Shown piece by piece: positions 36,140-44,535 of a stretch of DNA of 64,000 nucleotides (position 1 is the first letter of the stretch; the number at the start of each line of letters is the position of its first letter). The stretch comes from Mucilaginibacter ginsenosidivorans. GTDB taxonomy: Bacteria; Bacteroidota; Bacteroidia; Sphingobacteriales; Sphingobacteriaceae. A model generated the notes under the pieces. That model had not been told where the DNA came from. It was given only the letters and a program-made list of their open reading frames with translations, and made no database searches. The position numbers were made by a program, and so were the translations under genes. The stretch spans positions 4,898,001 to 4,962,000 of the forward strand of contig NZ_CP042436.1 of assembly GCF_007971025.1 (NCBI RefSeq). The letters are read 5' to 3'.

Positions 36140-36427
36140 TTGAAAACGCTAACCGAATTTAGAGAATCACTAACGCTGGAGCAGCCGGTCGGCGAGCTTT
36201 CTGCGCAGCTAAAAAGCCTGTGGTATGATGGTAAAGGCGACTGGCACCGGGCGCACGCCCAGGTCGATTACCTGGACGACCGCGACTCAGCGTGGGTACA
36301 TGCCTACCTGCATCGTAAAGAAGGGGACATCGCCAACGCCGACTACTGGTACAGCAAAGCCCGGCAAAGCCGCCCCAACATGTCGCTGGATGAGGAATGG
36401 GGGCAGTTGGTGGAGCGGTTTCTTTGA
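36140..36427 (+). CDS. Conserved hypothetical protein (95 aa)
   Basis: A 95-residue soluble protein. The start at TTG 36140 gives MKTLTEFRESLTLEQP, a better match to a normal N-terminus than ATG 36083, which adds an unlikely 19-residue leader. The second half, LWYDGKGDWHRAHAQVDYLDDRDSAWVHAYLHRKEGDIANADYWYSKA, looks like a TPR-like helical pair and is characteristic of a small conserved family in Bacteroidota. Function unknown. Confidence 0.65.
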   Translation: MKTLTEFRESLTLEQPVGELSAQLKSLWYDGKGDWHRAHAQVDYLDDRDSAWVHAYLHRKEGDIANADYWYSKARQSRPNMSLDEEWGQLVERFL

Positions 36428-36507
36428 GCATCTCCTCCCGATAAACTTCACAATAAATATCATCTTCAGGTCATAAACATTGAAAAATGTTAGTTTCAAT
36501 TTAAAAA

Positions 36508-36529
36508 TAGACTTTTTAGTATATTTTTG
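36508..36529 (+). promoter_or_regulatory. TetR operator overlapping promoter of the tetR gene
   Basis: The imperfect dyad TAGACT-TTTT-AGTATA (36508-36523) is followed at 36522-36529 by TATTTTTG, a match to the -7 box TAnnTTTG, about 20 bp before the ATG at 36549. An operator overlapping the promoter box means that the regulator would repress its own transcription. Inverted copies of the same 16-bp word lie at 37155 and 37250. A separate 7-bp inverted repeat ATTGAAA/TTTCAAT is at 36479-36500. Confidence 0.6.
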
Positions 36530-36548
36530 CAACGTTAATCTAAATAAA

Positions 36549-37139
36549 ATGTTTACAAAGGCAGAAAGAACAAAACAATTTATTCTGGAAACAGCGGCTC
36601 CAATTTTTAATCAAAAAGGGATATCAGGCGCCAATATAGACGATGTGCTTGATGCGGCAAAACTGACCAAAGGATGCCTTTACGGCCATTTTGAAGGCAA
36701 GGAAGACCTTGCCTTACAGGTTGTTGATTTCATGTTGAATACTAACGGCGAAAAAATGTTGTTAACTATCAGCAAGGGAAAAACGGCGAAAGCTAAAGTA
36801 TTTGCTTTTCTTGATTTTTATAAAGATCCTTTGAATACTTACCTTAAAGGCGGCTGTCCTGTATTTAATATCGCGGTGGAATCCGATGATAATTTTCCAA
36901 CCATTAAGGAAAAGATAGCGAGTGTCATCCGACATGGACAGGAATTGTTTGTCAGTATTTTAAGTCAAGGCATTGCCGATGGTGAATTTTCCGACAAACT
37001 TGATCCGGCTGTTTACGCATTCAAAGCGGTATCCGCTGTTGAAGGCGCCGTTGTGATGTGCAGGGCGATGAATACTGCAAAACCGATGGCTGGTTTGCTC
37101 AGGAGCCTGAAAGCAGAGTTAGAAAGTTATGCAATATAA
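36549..37139 (+). CDS. TetR/AcrR family regulator
   Basis: A 196-residue repressor. The N-terminal HTH (KAERTKQFILETAAPIFNQKGISGANIDDVLDAAKLTKGCLYGHFEGKEDLALQVV) is the TetR/AcrR DNA-binding domain; the remainder is the ligand-binding helical domain. ATG 36549 is chosen because it starts the normal MFTKAERTKQF motif and is preceded by the promoter box. It leads into SDR and MDR dehydrogenase genes 138 bp downstream, which carry the same operator, so it probably controls them. Ligand unknown, likely an electrophile or organic compound. Confidence 0.92.
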   Translation: MFTKAERTKQFILETAAPIFNQKGISGANIDDVLDAAKLTKGCLYGHFEGKEDLALQVVDFMLNTNGEKMLLTISKGKTAKAKVFAFLDFYKDPLNTYLKGGCPVFNIAVESDDNFPTIKEKIASVIRHGQELFVSILSQGIADGEFSDKLDPAVYAFKAVSAVEGAVVMCRAMNTAKPMAGLLRSLKAELESYAI

Positions 37140-37154
37140 TTTTTTGATATAAAA

Positions 37155-37170
37155 TATACTAAAAGGTCTT
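37155..37170 (-). promoter_or_regulatory. Second TetR operator copy (weaker)
   Basis: TATACT-AAAA-GGTCTT on the plus strand is an inverted copy of the operator at 36508 (two mismatches in one half-site). It lies 15 bp after the tetR stop. Confidence 0.5.
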
Positions 37171-37249
37171 TTTATATAAACACGACTAAGAACCAAGCAC
37201 AAATACATCATTCTAATTAAGGAAATAAAAGCACAAAATCACAACAAAA

Positions 37250-37265
37250 TATACTAAAAAGTCTA
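37250..37265 (-). promoter_or_regulatory. Third TetR operator copy upstream of the SDR gene
   Basis: TATACT-AAAA-AGTCTA is the exact reverse complement of the operator at 36508-36523; identity extends to 18 bp (AAAATATACTAAAAAGTC). It lies 12 bp before the SDR start codon at 37278. Confidence 0.6.
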
Positions 37266-37277
37266 AAACAAAAAACC

Positions 37278-38090
37278 ATGGAATTAAAAGAAAAAACGGT
37301 ATTAGTCACAGGTGCCTCATCGGGCATCGGGCTGCTTGTCGCCAGCAAGCTTCACGAAAATGGCTACCAGGTAATTGGCACAAGCCGGGATCCCGAAAAA
37401 CATCAGGCAAAATTACCATTTAAGTTACTGCCATTGGATCTAAATGATGACCATTCTATAGCATCTTTTGGCAAGCAGCTATTCAGTCAGGTCAAAACTT
37501 TAGATGTGCTGATCAACAACGCAGGTTACTTAGTAAACGGACTCGCCGAGGAAACCCCTATTGACTTAGGCAAGCAGCAGTTTGAGACCAACTTTTGGGG
37601 AACGATCAAAATAACCAACGAGTTGCTGCCATACTTCAGGAGGCAAAAACATGGAAAAATAATTACGCTTGGTTCCCTGCTGGGTTTAGTGAGTCTTCCA
37701 AATACTTCCTACTATTCGGCTTCCAAACACGCCCTCGAAGGCTATTTTAAGGCACTTCGGTCTGAATTGAACCAGTTTAACATCAAGGTGGTTATGGTTG
37801 AGCCAATCAGTTTCAAAACCAATATCGGCGAAAGCGCAACTGTAGCGAAAGGAACGATCGCAGACTATGATCAGTTCAGGCAAAAGGTTATCGCGTATAC
37901 CAAAACGGCATTTGATAAGGCACCCGATCCTGCGCCGGTTATCGCTACTTTATTGCGGGCAGTAAAGGAAAAAAATCCAACGTTTGGTTACCCTGTCGGA
38001 AAAGGATCATCAATCGTACTCCTGCTTCAACATTTCGCCTATAAGCTTTTCGAGAAATCCATTCTGAAATCGATCAACGCTTCAAAATAG
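37278..38090 (+). CDS. Short-chain dehydrogenase/reductase
   Basis: A 270-residue classical SDR. The cofactor-binding glycine motif TGASSGIG is at residues 11-18, NNAG is in VLINNAGYL, the catalytic serine is in ITLGSLLGLVSLP, and the catalytic pair is Tyr and Lys in YYSASKH. Residue Arg near TSRDPEKH, after strand two, suggests NADP preference. The gene sits just after a copy of the TetR operator and 66 bp before an MDR gene, so the two are probably cotranscribed and repressed by the TetR protein. Substrate unknown. Confidence 0.92.
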   Translation: MELKEKTVLVTGASSGIGLLVASKLHENGYQVIGTSRDPEKHQAKLPFKLLPLDLNDDHSIASFGKQLFSQVKTLDVLINNAGYLVNGLAEETPIDLGKQQFETNFWGTIKITNELLPYFRRQKHGKIITLGSLLGLVSLPNTSYYSASKHALEGYFKALRSELNQFNIKVVMVEPISFKTNIGESATVAKGTIADYDQFRQKVIAYTKTAFDKAPDPAPVIATLLRAVKEKNPTFGYPVGKGSSIVLLLQHFAYKLFEKSILKSINASK

Positions 38091-38156
38091 TATTAACAAA
38101 ATTTACAAGGTGTTAGTCTCATAGAAATTATTCCCATCACAATAGAAAAGAAAAAA

Positions 38157-39158
38157 ATGAAAGCATTTATTATAGACAAATATAAAAGCAAGGATGGTGG
38201 CCGGATTGGGCAAATGCCCGTTCCGGAATTGAAACCAGATGAAGTACTGGTAGAAGTATACGCTGCCGGTATAAACCTCCTGGATTCCAAAATCAGAAAC
38301 GGGGAGTTTAAACTCATTTTACCGTACAAAACACCATTCGTTTTGGGCCATGATGTGGCAGGCGTTGTAACTAAAGTTGGAGCCCGGGTGCAACAATTTA
38401 AAGTTGGAGACGAGGTTTATGCACGGCCGGCAGATCACCGAATTGGAACGTTTGCAGATTTCATCGCAATTAAGGAAGCTGATATGGCTCTTAAACCGAA
38501 AAAGCTGAGCATGGAAGAAGCCGCATCGATTCCGCTGGTAGGACTAACGGCCTGGCAAGCTTTGATCGAAAAAGGCAACTTAAAGAAAGGGCAAAACGTT
38601 TTCATACAGGCAGGATCAGGTGGTGTAGGCACATTTGCCATTCAACTGGCTAAACATCTCGGTGCTACTGTGGCTACAACTACAAGCGCAGAAAATATGG
38701 AGTTAGTGAAAAGCTTAGGTGCAGATGTCGCTATTGATTACAAGAAAGATGACTTTGAAAAAGTGCTGCACAGGTACGACCTAGTTTTGAATAGTCAGGA
38801 TGGCAAGATACTCGAAAAATCGTTGCGCGTGTTAAAATCTGGTGGAAGACTCATTTCGATCTCTGGCCCGCCAGATCCGGACTTCGCGGATGAGATCGGA
38901 GCTCCCTGGTTTGTGAAATTAATCATGCGTCTTTTAAGTTCCGGAGTAAGGAAAAAAGCAAAACGGCTTAAGGTGGGCTTTTCCTTTCTTTTTATGAGAG
39001 CAAATGGAGACCAGCTAAAGGAAATTACCGCTCTTATAAATTCCGGTACCATAAAACCGGTTATGGACAAAGTTTTCCCATTCGAATCGATCAGGGAAGC
39101 GATAACCTATGTTGAAAGCGGCCGCGCCAAAGGAAAAGTCGTAGTTAAAATGAAGTAA
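38157..39158 (+). CDS. NADP-dependent quinone oxidoreductase-like MDR protein
   Basis: A 333-residue zinc-independent medium-chain dehydrogenase/reductase. The GroES-like domain (about 1-125) includes VYAAGINLLDSKIRNGEFKLILPYKTPFVLGHDVAGVV. The nucleotide domain has AGSGGVGTFAIQLAKHLGATV (about residues 150-170) and the later YDLVLNSQDGKI. Cysteine ligands for structural zinc are absent. Probable role is reduction of quinones or enones in a detoxification pair with the preceding SDR. The gene ends ahead of the convergent aspartate kinase. Confidence 0.9.
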   Translation: MKAFIIDKYKSKDGGRIGQMPVPELKPDEVLVEVYAAGINLLDSKIRNGEFKLILPYKTPFVLGHDVAGVVTKVGARVQQFKVGDEVYARPADHRIGTFADFIAIKEADMALKPKKLSMEEAASIPLVGLTAWQALIEKGNLKKGQNVFIQAGSGGVGTFAIQLAKHLGATVATTTSAENMELVKSLGADVAIDYKKDDFEKVLHRYDLVLNSQDGKILEKSLRVLKSGGRLISISGPPDPDFADEIGAPWFVKLIMRLLSSGVRKKAKRLKVGFSFLFMRANGDQLKEITALINSGTIKPVMDKVFPFESIREAITYVESGRAKGKVVVKMK

Positions 39159-39301
39159 AATGGTCACGCTGTCAGAAATTGTCAGGCTGCCGCCGCAAGG
39201 GTCCGCCCTTGTGGCCCGCATGCTACTTCGCCGTCCTTACCACTGACACCGAATCAGCCCCGCCCAAAAAGAACTGCCCCTCGCCATTGCCACTCAAAAC
39301 C

Positions 39302-40675
39302 TTACCCCACCGCCTTATTCAGCGCCACGATGGCATTTTTAAACTGGTCGCGGGCAACCAGGAACTGGATATTCACCTTGCCTTTGGCTACGCCGGCGCT
39401 GATGATGTTGATCTCTGCTTTGGCCAGCGCCGTAGCGGCCTTCGCCAGCAGGCCCGGCTGATCCATATTGGTTCCGAGCAGGCAAACCATGGCAACGGGT
39501 TCGGTGGTCACTTTCTCAAACTGCAATTGCAGATCGTCGATCAGTCCGGGTTTAAAGTCACTTTCCCATATAACAATACTGATACTGTTGGCGCTGGTTA
39601 CTTTGAAGGTATAACTGATGCCATGCGTGTAAAAAAGCTGCATTATTTGCAGATCGCTGCCCACGTTACCCGTCATACGCGGATCGTAGATGTCGATAAG
39701 CAGTTGCTGTTCGCTTCCGGTAATAACTTCCACTCGTTTTATTTTCGACACATAGTCGCGGGTGATCAGCGTTCCGGGATGTGCGGGTTCGAAAGTATTT
39801 TTAATCCGCAGGTGTATGCCCCCCATCTCCAGCGGTTTTGCGGCTTTGGGATGGATGGCCTCCATACCCACATCCGCCAATTGGTCGGCAATATCATAAT
39901 TGGTATTACCAACCGGCTGCACGTTTTCAATGCCCACCAACGCCGGGTCGGCGGTCGATAAATGATATTCTTTATGGATAATGGCCTCCTGCGGTTTTAA
40001 TATCTCCGCTATCTTGCTGAAAGTAACTTCAGAATAACCCCGGTCAAACTCGCGCATAATACCCTCGGTGCCTTTGGCGTAACCTGTCGCAATGCAAACA
40101 CAACTTTCCAGGTCCACATCTTTAAAAGCATCCGATATCCGCTCGCTGATGGTTAAAGCCCGGCGGTCATCAAAACCGGCCAGGTCTATAAATTTTGCCG
40201 GCATACCGCGCTGCTGCAGTATGCTTGCCAGCACATAGCCCGAATGTGTTTCCCCTATCGAAGCCAGGATCTCCCTTGCCGCCAGCAGGATGCCCTCGTT
40301 CAGGTAGCCCGATGCAAGCATGGTCGTAGCGCTCTCCAGGTAAGATAGCGCCTTGGCAATATGCGCATCGATAAAGTCGTCTGCCTTCTGTATTTCCAGC
40401 CCCAAATGGGCGTATTGATGATTAAGCCCTCTTAGGTATGTTCCCATTTCGGCGATAGCCTCATGGTAATCCTCGCCGTTGGCCAGCTTATGGTAAACGC
40501 CGGGCGCCTTGGTCTTTTTGTTCTCCAGCAGCCGGTTGGTCACGCCCGAAAAAGCAGACACCACAAATACCCGGTTGCCAAATTCAGCAGCCGTACGGTT
40601 ATAGCAAATAATATTATCGATCACTTCGGCAAGCGCACTCATCGAAGTACCGCCGATCTTTTCTACTGTAAGCAT
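39302..40675 (-). CDS. Aspartate kinase
   Basis: First enzyme of the aspartate family pathway (lysine, threonine, methionine). The catalytic kinase domain begins MLTVEKIGGTSMSALAEVID (the family KxGGTS motif) and contains VVSAFSGVTNRLLE and later GFDDRRALTISERISDAFKDVDLESCVCIATGYAKGTEGIMREFDRGYSEVTFSKIAE. The C-terminal ACT domains are seen in VTSANSISIVIWES and MDQPGLLAKAATALAKAEINIISAG. ATG 40675 gives the normal start; the 10 residues upstream are not conserved. It is a single gene. Feedback regulation is likely but not readable here. Confidence 0.88.
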   Translation of the reverse strand: MLTVEKIGGTSMSALAEVIDNIICYNRTAAEFGNRVFVVSAFSGVTNRLLENKKTKAPGVYHKLANGEDYHEAIAEMGTYLRGLNHQYAHLGLEIQKADDFIDAHIAKALSYLESATTMLASGYLNEGILLAAREILASIGETHSGYVLASILQQRGMPAKFIDLAGFDDRRALTISERISDAFKDVDLESCVCIATGYAKGTEGIMREFDRGYSEVTFSKIAEILKPQEAIIHKEYHLSTADPALVGIENVQPVGNTNYDIADQLADVGMEAIHPKAAKPLEMGGIHLRIKNTFEPAHPGTLITRDYVSKIKRVEVITGSEQQLLIDIYDPRMTGNVGSDLQIMQLFYTHGISYTFKVTSANSISIVIWESDFKPGLIDDLQLQFEKVTTEPVAMVCLLGTNMDQPGLLAKAATALAKAEINIISAGVAKGKVNIQFLVARDQFKNAIVALNKAVG

Positions 40676-40745
40676 ATTGGTTATTCCAAAGGCCGAAAAT
40701 ATCAAATTTGAGGGAATAACCGAAGGTTTGGGAGGTTAATACGGA

Positions 40746-40970
40746 ATGATTGTTTGTCCCGCAACGGTGTCCGCAAACTACCTGCTCCCACCCAGCAATT
40801 TCGCTTTTCTGTCCAACGCCGTAAAAAGCGAGGCCACTGCCAATGTAGAAATGATCCTGATAGCGGATGTCGACCTAAAATTATTGGACCAGTTGCACGC
40901 TTAAGTCAGTGTAAGAAACCTTAAAGACTGCCGCACGGATTTTTACCAGGTCGTACAAATCACAACATAG
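40746..40970 (+). pseudogene. Decayed C-terminal fragment of a carbon-nitrogen hydrolase
   Basis: The plus-strand frame at about 40746-40916 translates as a nitrilase-superfamily C-terminus: ANYLLPPSNFAFLSNAVKSE (40776-40835) followed by ATANVEMILIADVDLKLLDQLHA, then a stop. The continuation in another frame (GTC at about 40906 onwards) is VSVRNLKDCRTDFYQVVQITT before TAG 40970. It is the usual end of CN-hydrolases with a frameshift between, and no N-terminal part is present nearby. It is a remnant between aspartate kinase and the SRPBCC gene. Confidence 0.6.
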
Positions 40971-41046
40971 AAGGCAATGAAAGAACTTGTTGCTTTAGCC
41001 AACCACTAAAACGCCGGCGGACCAACGAATCGTGAATTATTGACGA

Positions 41047-41505
41047 TTATCGATTCAGTTCTTCTTTGGTTGTCGGCTTTCCTTTACCAGTGGCGATAAG
41101 GCTTTTCAAACTGCCGTTGATATAGCCTCCCCAGGCGTTTGAACAATCCTTATAACATTCGATTTCAGGTACCAGGCCGATCTGCGTAAACCGCACTTCG
41201 GTTTGATCACCTTTTTCGGCAATATCAAAAATGATCTTAGTACCGGTCCATTCGCTTTCATCTGCAATGAAAGTGAGCTTACTGTCGGTTATCTGCCAAA
41301 CTATCCTGGTATACGGAACAACTTCTACCAGTTTTTGCCTGGAATAATGCACATCCCAGAATTGGACCGAAAACTCGTCATTTAGTTTTTCAGTGTTGCC
41401 GTCCACCCCTTCTGTCCACCAGCCGCGGACATTTGCGATCGCTTCAAAAGCGTCTTTCGGACTTTGATCAACCAGGAAGCTTGTAGTGAAATCATGTTCA
41501 TTCAT
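41047..41505 (-). CDS. SRPBCC (AHSA1-like) protein
   Basis: A 152-residue START/SRPBCC ligand-binding fold. Family blocks are TTSFLVDQSPKDAFEAIANVRGWWTEGVDGN at the start and TKIIFDIAEKGDQTEVRFTQIGLVPEIECYKDCSNAWGGYINGSLKSLIATGKG at the end. It lies 105 bp after the membrane protein gene at 41611 on the same strand and probably belongs to the ArsR-controlled operon. Function unknown, as for most family members. Confidence 0.88.
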   Translation of the reverse strand: MNEHDFTTSFLVDQSPKDAFEAIANVRGWWTEGVDGNTEKLNDEFSVQFWDVHYSRQKLVEVVPYTRIVWQITDSKLTFIADESEWTGTKIIFDIAEKGDQTEVRFTQIGLVPEIECYKDCSNAWGGYINGSLKSLIATGKGKPTTKEELNR

Positions 41506-41610
41506 AGCTGCCCCCTTTCATTGCCTCCGCATTGCTTCTTTCAGCAACCGTAGAATAGTTGTTAAAAATTACTTTTACCATGATTTTAAATGTTAGAAAT
41601 TGATTTCAAT

Positions 41611-42024
41611 TCAAATGTTTGACTTTCTTACACCCCCACTCATACCCAATAAAGTTGCTATGCCCGCCACGAACGAAAACGCAGCAGCAAAAGGGAAGAA
41701 ATAAATAAATTCGATAATAGACAAGAACAGTAAAAACAAGCCCAATGCCAAAATGAAGCGACGGTTTGGTTCGGCAGACAAAAGCCACAATAAAATGCTG
41801 ATCAGCAATAATACGCCGATCATACCGTAACCATAACCCGCAAAAAAATCTCCCATACTTACCGACCACCCCATAAAATCGAAGCGGTTACCAAGCATCC
41901 CGTCTATCACCTGTTTCACGGCCGCATTTGGCGCGTCCTTCCAGGTTAGGGCACCCATAGTATGCCCAAGTGTATGCAGCAGCATAATAATGCTCGCTAT
42001 GCGCAATAAAATTTTCGGCTTCAC
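41611..42024 (-). CDS. Hypothetical four-helix membrane protein
   Basis: A 137-residue inner-membrane protein with about four hydrophobic segments (about residues 6-26, 60-84, 92-110 and 112-128). It starts MKPKILLRIASIIMLLHTLGHTMGA with histidines in the first helix, a pattern of a small conserved family (LIC_13387-like). Its start codon overlaps the stop of the SRPBCC gene by 4 bp, so it is translationally coupled. Function unknown. Confidence 0.7.
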   Translation of the reverse strand: MKPKILLRIASIIMLLHTLGHTMGALTWKDAPNAAVKQVIDGMLGNRFDFMGWSVSMGDFFAGYGYGMIGVLLLISILLWLLSAEPNRRFILALGLFLLFLSIIEFIYFFPFAAAFSFVAGIATLLGMSGGVRKSNI

Positions 42025-42485
42025 TGTTCAGCTTGCTTTTTGTAAAGTTCCATGATGGTTCCCCAGCCTTCATTCATGCTTTCCACGGCTTTACCGCTGC
42101 CCAGCTTATGGAGGTCCTTATGTTCAAATTTCACACGTGTCATATTCGGTCCTTCGGGGATAAACTGCGTCACTACTTCTGTAATAAGATTAGGGTCGCA
42201 CTTAAACTCGCCGTTTATCTGCCAGGCCAGCACAAACAGGTCGTAAGGCTGGTAAGTTGAAACATAGCCGATATTGGCTTCGCTACCGTCGGCGTGTTTA
42301 GAATACCAGCGTCCGTTAACAAAAGGCTCCACTACAATTTCGGTCATATCGGCACTGCCGATGTGGTGTGTTCGCGGCCACCACATATCCATTTGTTCTG
42401 TAAAAACTTTAAAGGCCGTTTCCTGGGTGGCCGCTACCGTGAACTCTTTTTTGATAGAAGTTAAGCTGATGGTTTCCATACTCAT
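42021..42485 (-). CDS. SRPBCC (AHSA1-like) protein coupled to ArsR
   Basis: A 154-residue SRPBCC protein: EFTVAATQETAFKVFTEQMDMWWPRTHHIG, then YVSTYQPYDLFVLAWQINGEFKCDPNLITEVVTQFIPEGPNMTRVKFEHKDL. It overlaps the ArsR stop codon (ATGA) and the next gene (ATGA), so three genes are read as one coupled unit. ArsR/SRPBCC pairs are common; the metabolite sensed is unknown. Confidence 0.9.
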   Translation of the reverse strand: MSMETISLTSIKKEFTVAATQETAFKVFTEQMDMWWPRTHHIGSADMTEIVVEPFVNGRWYSKHADGSEANIGYVSTYQPYDLFVLAWQINGEFKCDPNLITEVVTQFIPEGPNMTRVKFEHKDLHKLGSGKAVESMNEGWGTIMELYKKQAEQ

Positions 42486-42808
42486 TGGGGTTTGCTATTT
42501 TCTTTTTCAGTGTTTTCAACAAGTTTTTTAAAATTGACCAGTGCTTCATCCCAAAATTTGTCGAGGTATTCACGCATCGCCAAAATACCTTCGCGGTTCA
42601 CTTCGTAAACGTTCCTGGTGCCATGGGTTTTAATGCTGATGAGTTTCGCTTCCTTTAGCACCTTAAGGTGCTGCGACACCGCCGGCCGGCTCACAGGCAA
42701 ACCGTCGGCAATATTTACCACCGCCAGGGGCCGATCGCGTAATTTCTCGAAGATCGCCCTGCGTGTGGGGTCACCGAGGGCGTTGAATGCTCTTTCACTT
42801 GCGCTCAT
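42482..42808 (-). CDS. ArsR-family transcriptional regulator
   Basis: A 108-residue winged-helix repressor. Helices: ERAFNALGDPTRRAIFEKLRDRPLAVVNIADGLPVSRPAVSQHLKVLKEAKLISIKTHGTRNVYEVNREG. The recognition helix is SRPAVSQHLKVL. No metal-binding CxC is visible in the helix, so it probably senses another cue. It heads a coupled operon. Two perfect dyads lie 17 bp upstream of its start and are likely its operators. Confidence 0.93.
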   Translation of the reverse strand: MSASERAFNALGDPTRRAIFEKLRDRPLAVVNIADGLPVSRPAVSQHLKVLKEAKLISIKTHGTRNVYEVNREGILAMREYLDKFWDEALVNFKKLVENTEKENSKPQ

Positions 42809-42824
42809 AAAATTTCATCAATTA

Positions 42825-42857
42825 GTAAGTATAAACTTACCGTAAGTACAAACTTAC
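42825..42857. promoter_or_regulatory. Tandem ArsR operator dyads
   Basis: Two copies of GTAAGT-N4-ACTTAC with one base between: 42825-42840 (spacer ATAA) and 42842-42857 (spacer ACAA). Each hexamer dyad is perfect, and the centres are 17 bp apart. They lie 17 bp before the arsR start, where an autorepressor would bind. Confidence 0.65.
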
Positions 42858-43078
42858 CAATAAAAATGAAACATGCAAATTTTTTAATATAAGACAGCTC
42901 CAATTTGTTAACACCTCTCTTTACCGGCAATTTCCTGGACTTACCAGGCACATGACATAGTTGCGGTGCACTTCTGATTATTGAATCCCGAGGATGTTTT
43001 TTAGGCGTCTATTTCGGGTGCTTTTCTTTGGAAAAGTTAAAATGTTTTTACTGATCGTTCGTCTCACTAAGTAAGGAT

Positions 43079-44248
43079 ATGAAAACTCACAAAATGAATT
43101 CTATACAGGATAAAAGCATAGCGATTGTTGGCGGCGGCCCCGGTGGGTTGACACTGGCACGCCTATTACAAATGAACGACGCCGATGTAAAAGTTTATGA
43201 GCGCGACGAAAACCGCTCGGTACGGGTGCAGGGCGCTACGCTCGATCTGCACTACGATTCGGGCTTAAAAGCGCTGTCCAAAGCCGGTCTCATGGACCAT
43301 TTTAAAGCCAACTATCGCCCCGGCGCCGACAAGACACGCATAACGGGCGAGGATGCAACCATACTTTTTGAGGATGATTTTGCGGCAACCGACGATGACG
43401 AATTAGCCCGACCCGAAATAGACCGCGGGCCGCTGCGTGAAATATTGCTCGATTCTTTGCAGTCAGGAACCGTGATTTGGGACAGCAACTTCGTTTCGAT
43501 GAACGAACAGAACGGCGCTTTCAGGTTGGACTTTAAGAACGGCTCCGAAGCATTCGCCGACATTGTGATCGCAGCCGATGGCGCCAATTCAAAAATACGC
43601 CCATATATCACCCCTGTTAAACCATTTTACGCGGGCATTACAGCATTGGAAGGTGCCGTTTATAATTCTGAAAGTGTGAGCCCCAATATTCATCAACTAT
43701 TAAGCGGGGGAAAGATATTTGCCCTGGCCGACGGAAAATCACTCATCGTAAGTTCCAAAGGCGACGGCAGCCTTGTGTTTTATGCCGGTTTTTATGCCGA
43801 CGAATCGTGGGCAAAAGATTGCGGAGTCGATTTTTCGAACAACAAACAGGTGCTCGCCTGGTTCAAAAAAGAGTTTGCCGGGTGGGCCGATATATGGGAC
43901 GAACTGTTTGAAAACTCTTTTATATTTACTCCCCGCCTGCAATATTGTATGCCGTTCGACCAGAACTGGATTGCCCTGCCGAACCTTACTATGCTGGGCG
44001 ATGCTGCTCACCTGATGCCGCCCTATGCCGGGGAAGGCGTAAATATGGCTATGCTGGATGCTTTGGAACTTGCCGAATGTCTACTAAGCAAAGACATTCC
44101 CAGTGTCCATTGTGCGATAGCGGCCTATGAAAGCAAAATGCGTATTCGCGCAGTTGAAACCGCGCGCATGACCATGGAACAGACCGCAGCACTGCATTCG
44201 CCTGATGGACTTGACCACATGCTGGGCATGTTTCAACAAAACGGCTGA
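43079..44248 (+). CDS. FAD-dependent monooxygenase, TetX-like
   Basis: A 389-residue group A flavin monooxygenase. The dinucleotide fold is IAIVGGGPGGLTLARLLQ, the mid-motif is GATLDLHYDSGLKAL, and the second FAD motif is LTMLGDAAHLMPPYAGEGVNMAMLDALELAECL. These resemble TetX more than phenol hydroxylases, but key substrate contacts were not compared. The start may be ATG 43094 (MNSIQDKSIAIVGG) rather than ATG 43079. It hydroxylates an unknown aromatic or polyketide substrate. It is alone, with about 270 bp on each side. Confidence 0.85.
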   Translation: MKTHKMNSIQDKSIAIVGGGPGGLTLARLLQMNDADVKVYERDENRSVRVQGATLDLHYDSGLKALSKAGLMDHFKANYRPGADKTRITGEDATILFEDDFAATDDDELARPEIDRGPLREILLDSLQSGTVIWDSNFVSMNEQNGAFRLDFKNGSEAFADIVIAADGANSKIRPYITPVKPFYAGITALEGAVYNSESVSPNIHQLLSGGKIFALADGKSLIVSSKGDGSLVFYAGFYADESWAKDCGVDFSNNKQVLAWFKKEFAGWADIWDELFENSFIFTPRLQYCMPFDQNWIALPNLTMLGDAAHLMPPYAGEGVNMAMLDALELAECLLSKDIPSVHCAIAAYESKMRIRAVETARMTMEQTAALHSPDGLDHMLGMFQQNG

Positions 44249-44367
44249 AAGTGTTATTTAAGAAGAAGCCGTTTGAACCAAAGCGGCTGTGACCATCTCA
44301 TTTGTCAAGAATATTGGCTGTTTTGTGTAAATAATTTACCTCAATTCTCCCTTTTATCTTCTTTAGC

Positions 44368-44402
44368 AGCATAAAGATTTTCTTCGGATTGATCTTTATG
44401 CT
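44368..44402. repeat. Perfect 11-bp inverted repeat
   Basis: AGCATAAAGAT (44368-44378) and ATCTTTATGCT (44392-44402) are exact reverse complements with a 13-nt loop. No T run follows on either strand. It is located between the flavin monooxygenase and the lipoprotein gene. Confidence 0.6.
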
Positions 44403-44535
44403 TGACAACATTTGCCCGATAACGAAAAGCAATTTAATGTGATCGTAAAGGACCGCTGAGAGGGACACTTATGCACGGGATGTTAAGCAGCATACTATGG
44501 TATGCCACGGCTGATTAACAACAAATTTATATAGA

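Noticed and set aside
39179-39961. 260-codon open frame on the plus strand
   Set aside because: It is antisense to aspartate kinase, whose minus-strand frame has conserved kinase and ACT motifs; the opposite frame has no domain.
43079-44248. Tetracycline-inactivating TetX gene
   Set aside because: The FAD motifs are TetX-like, but the substrate-binding residues were not verified, and this family is wide. A resistance call would need an enzyme test.
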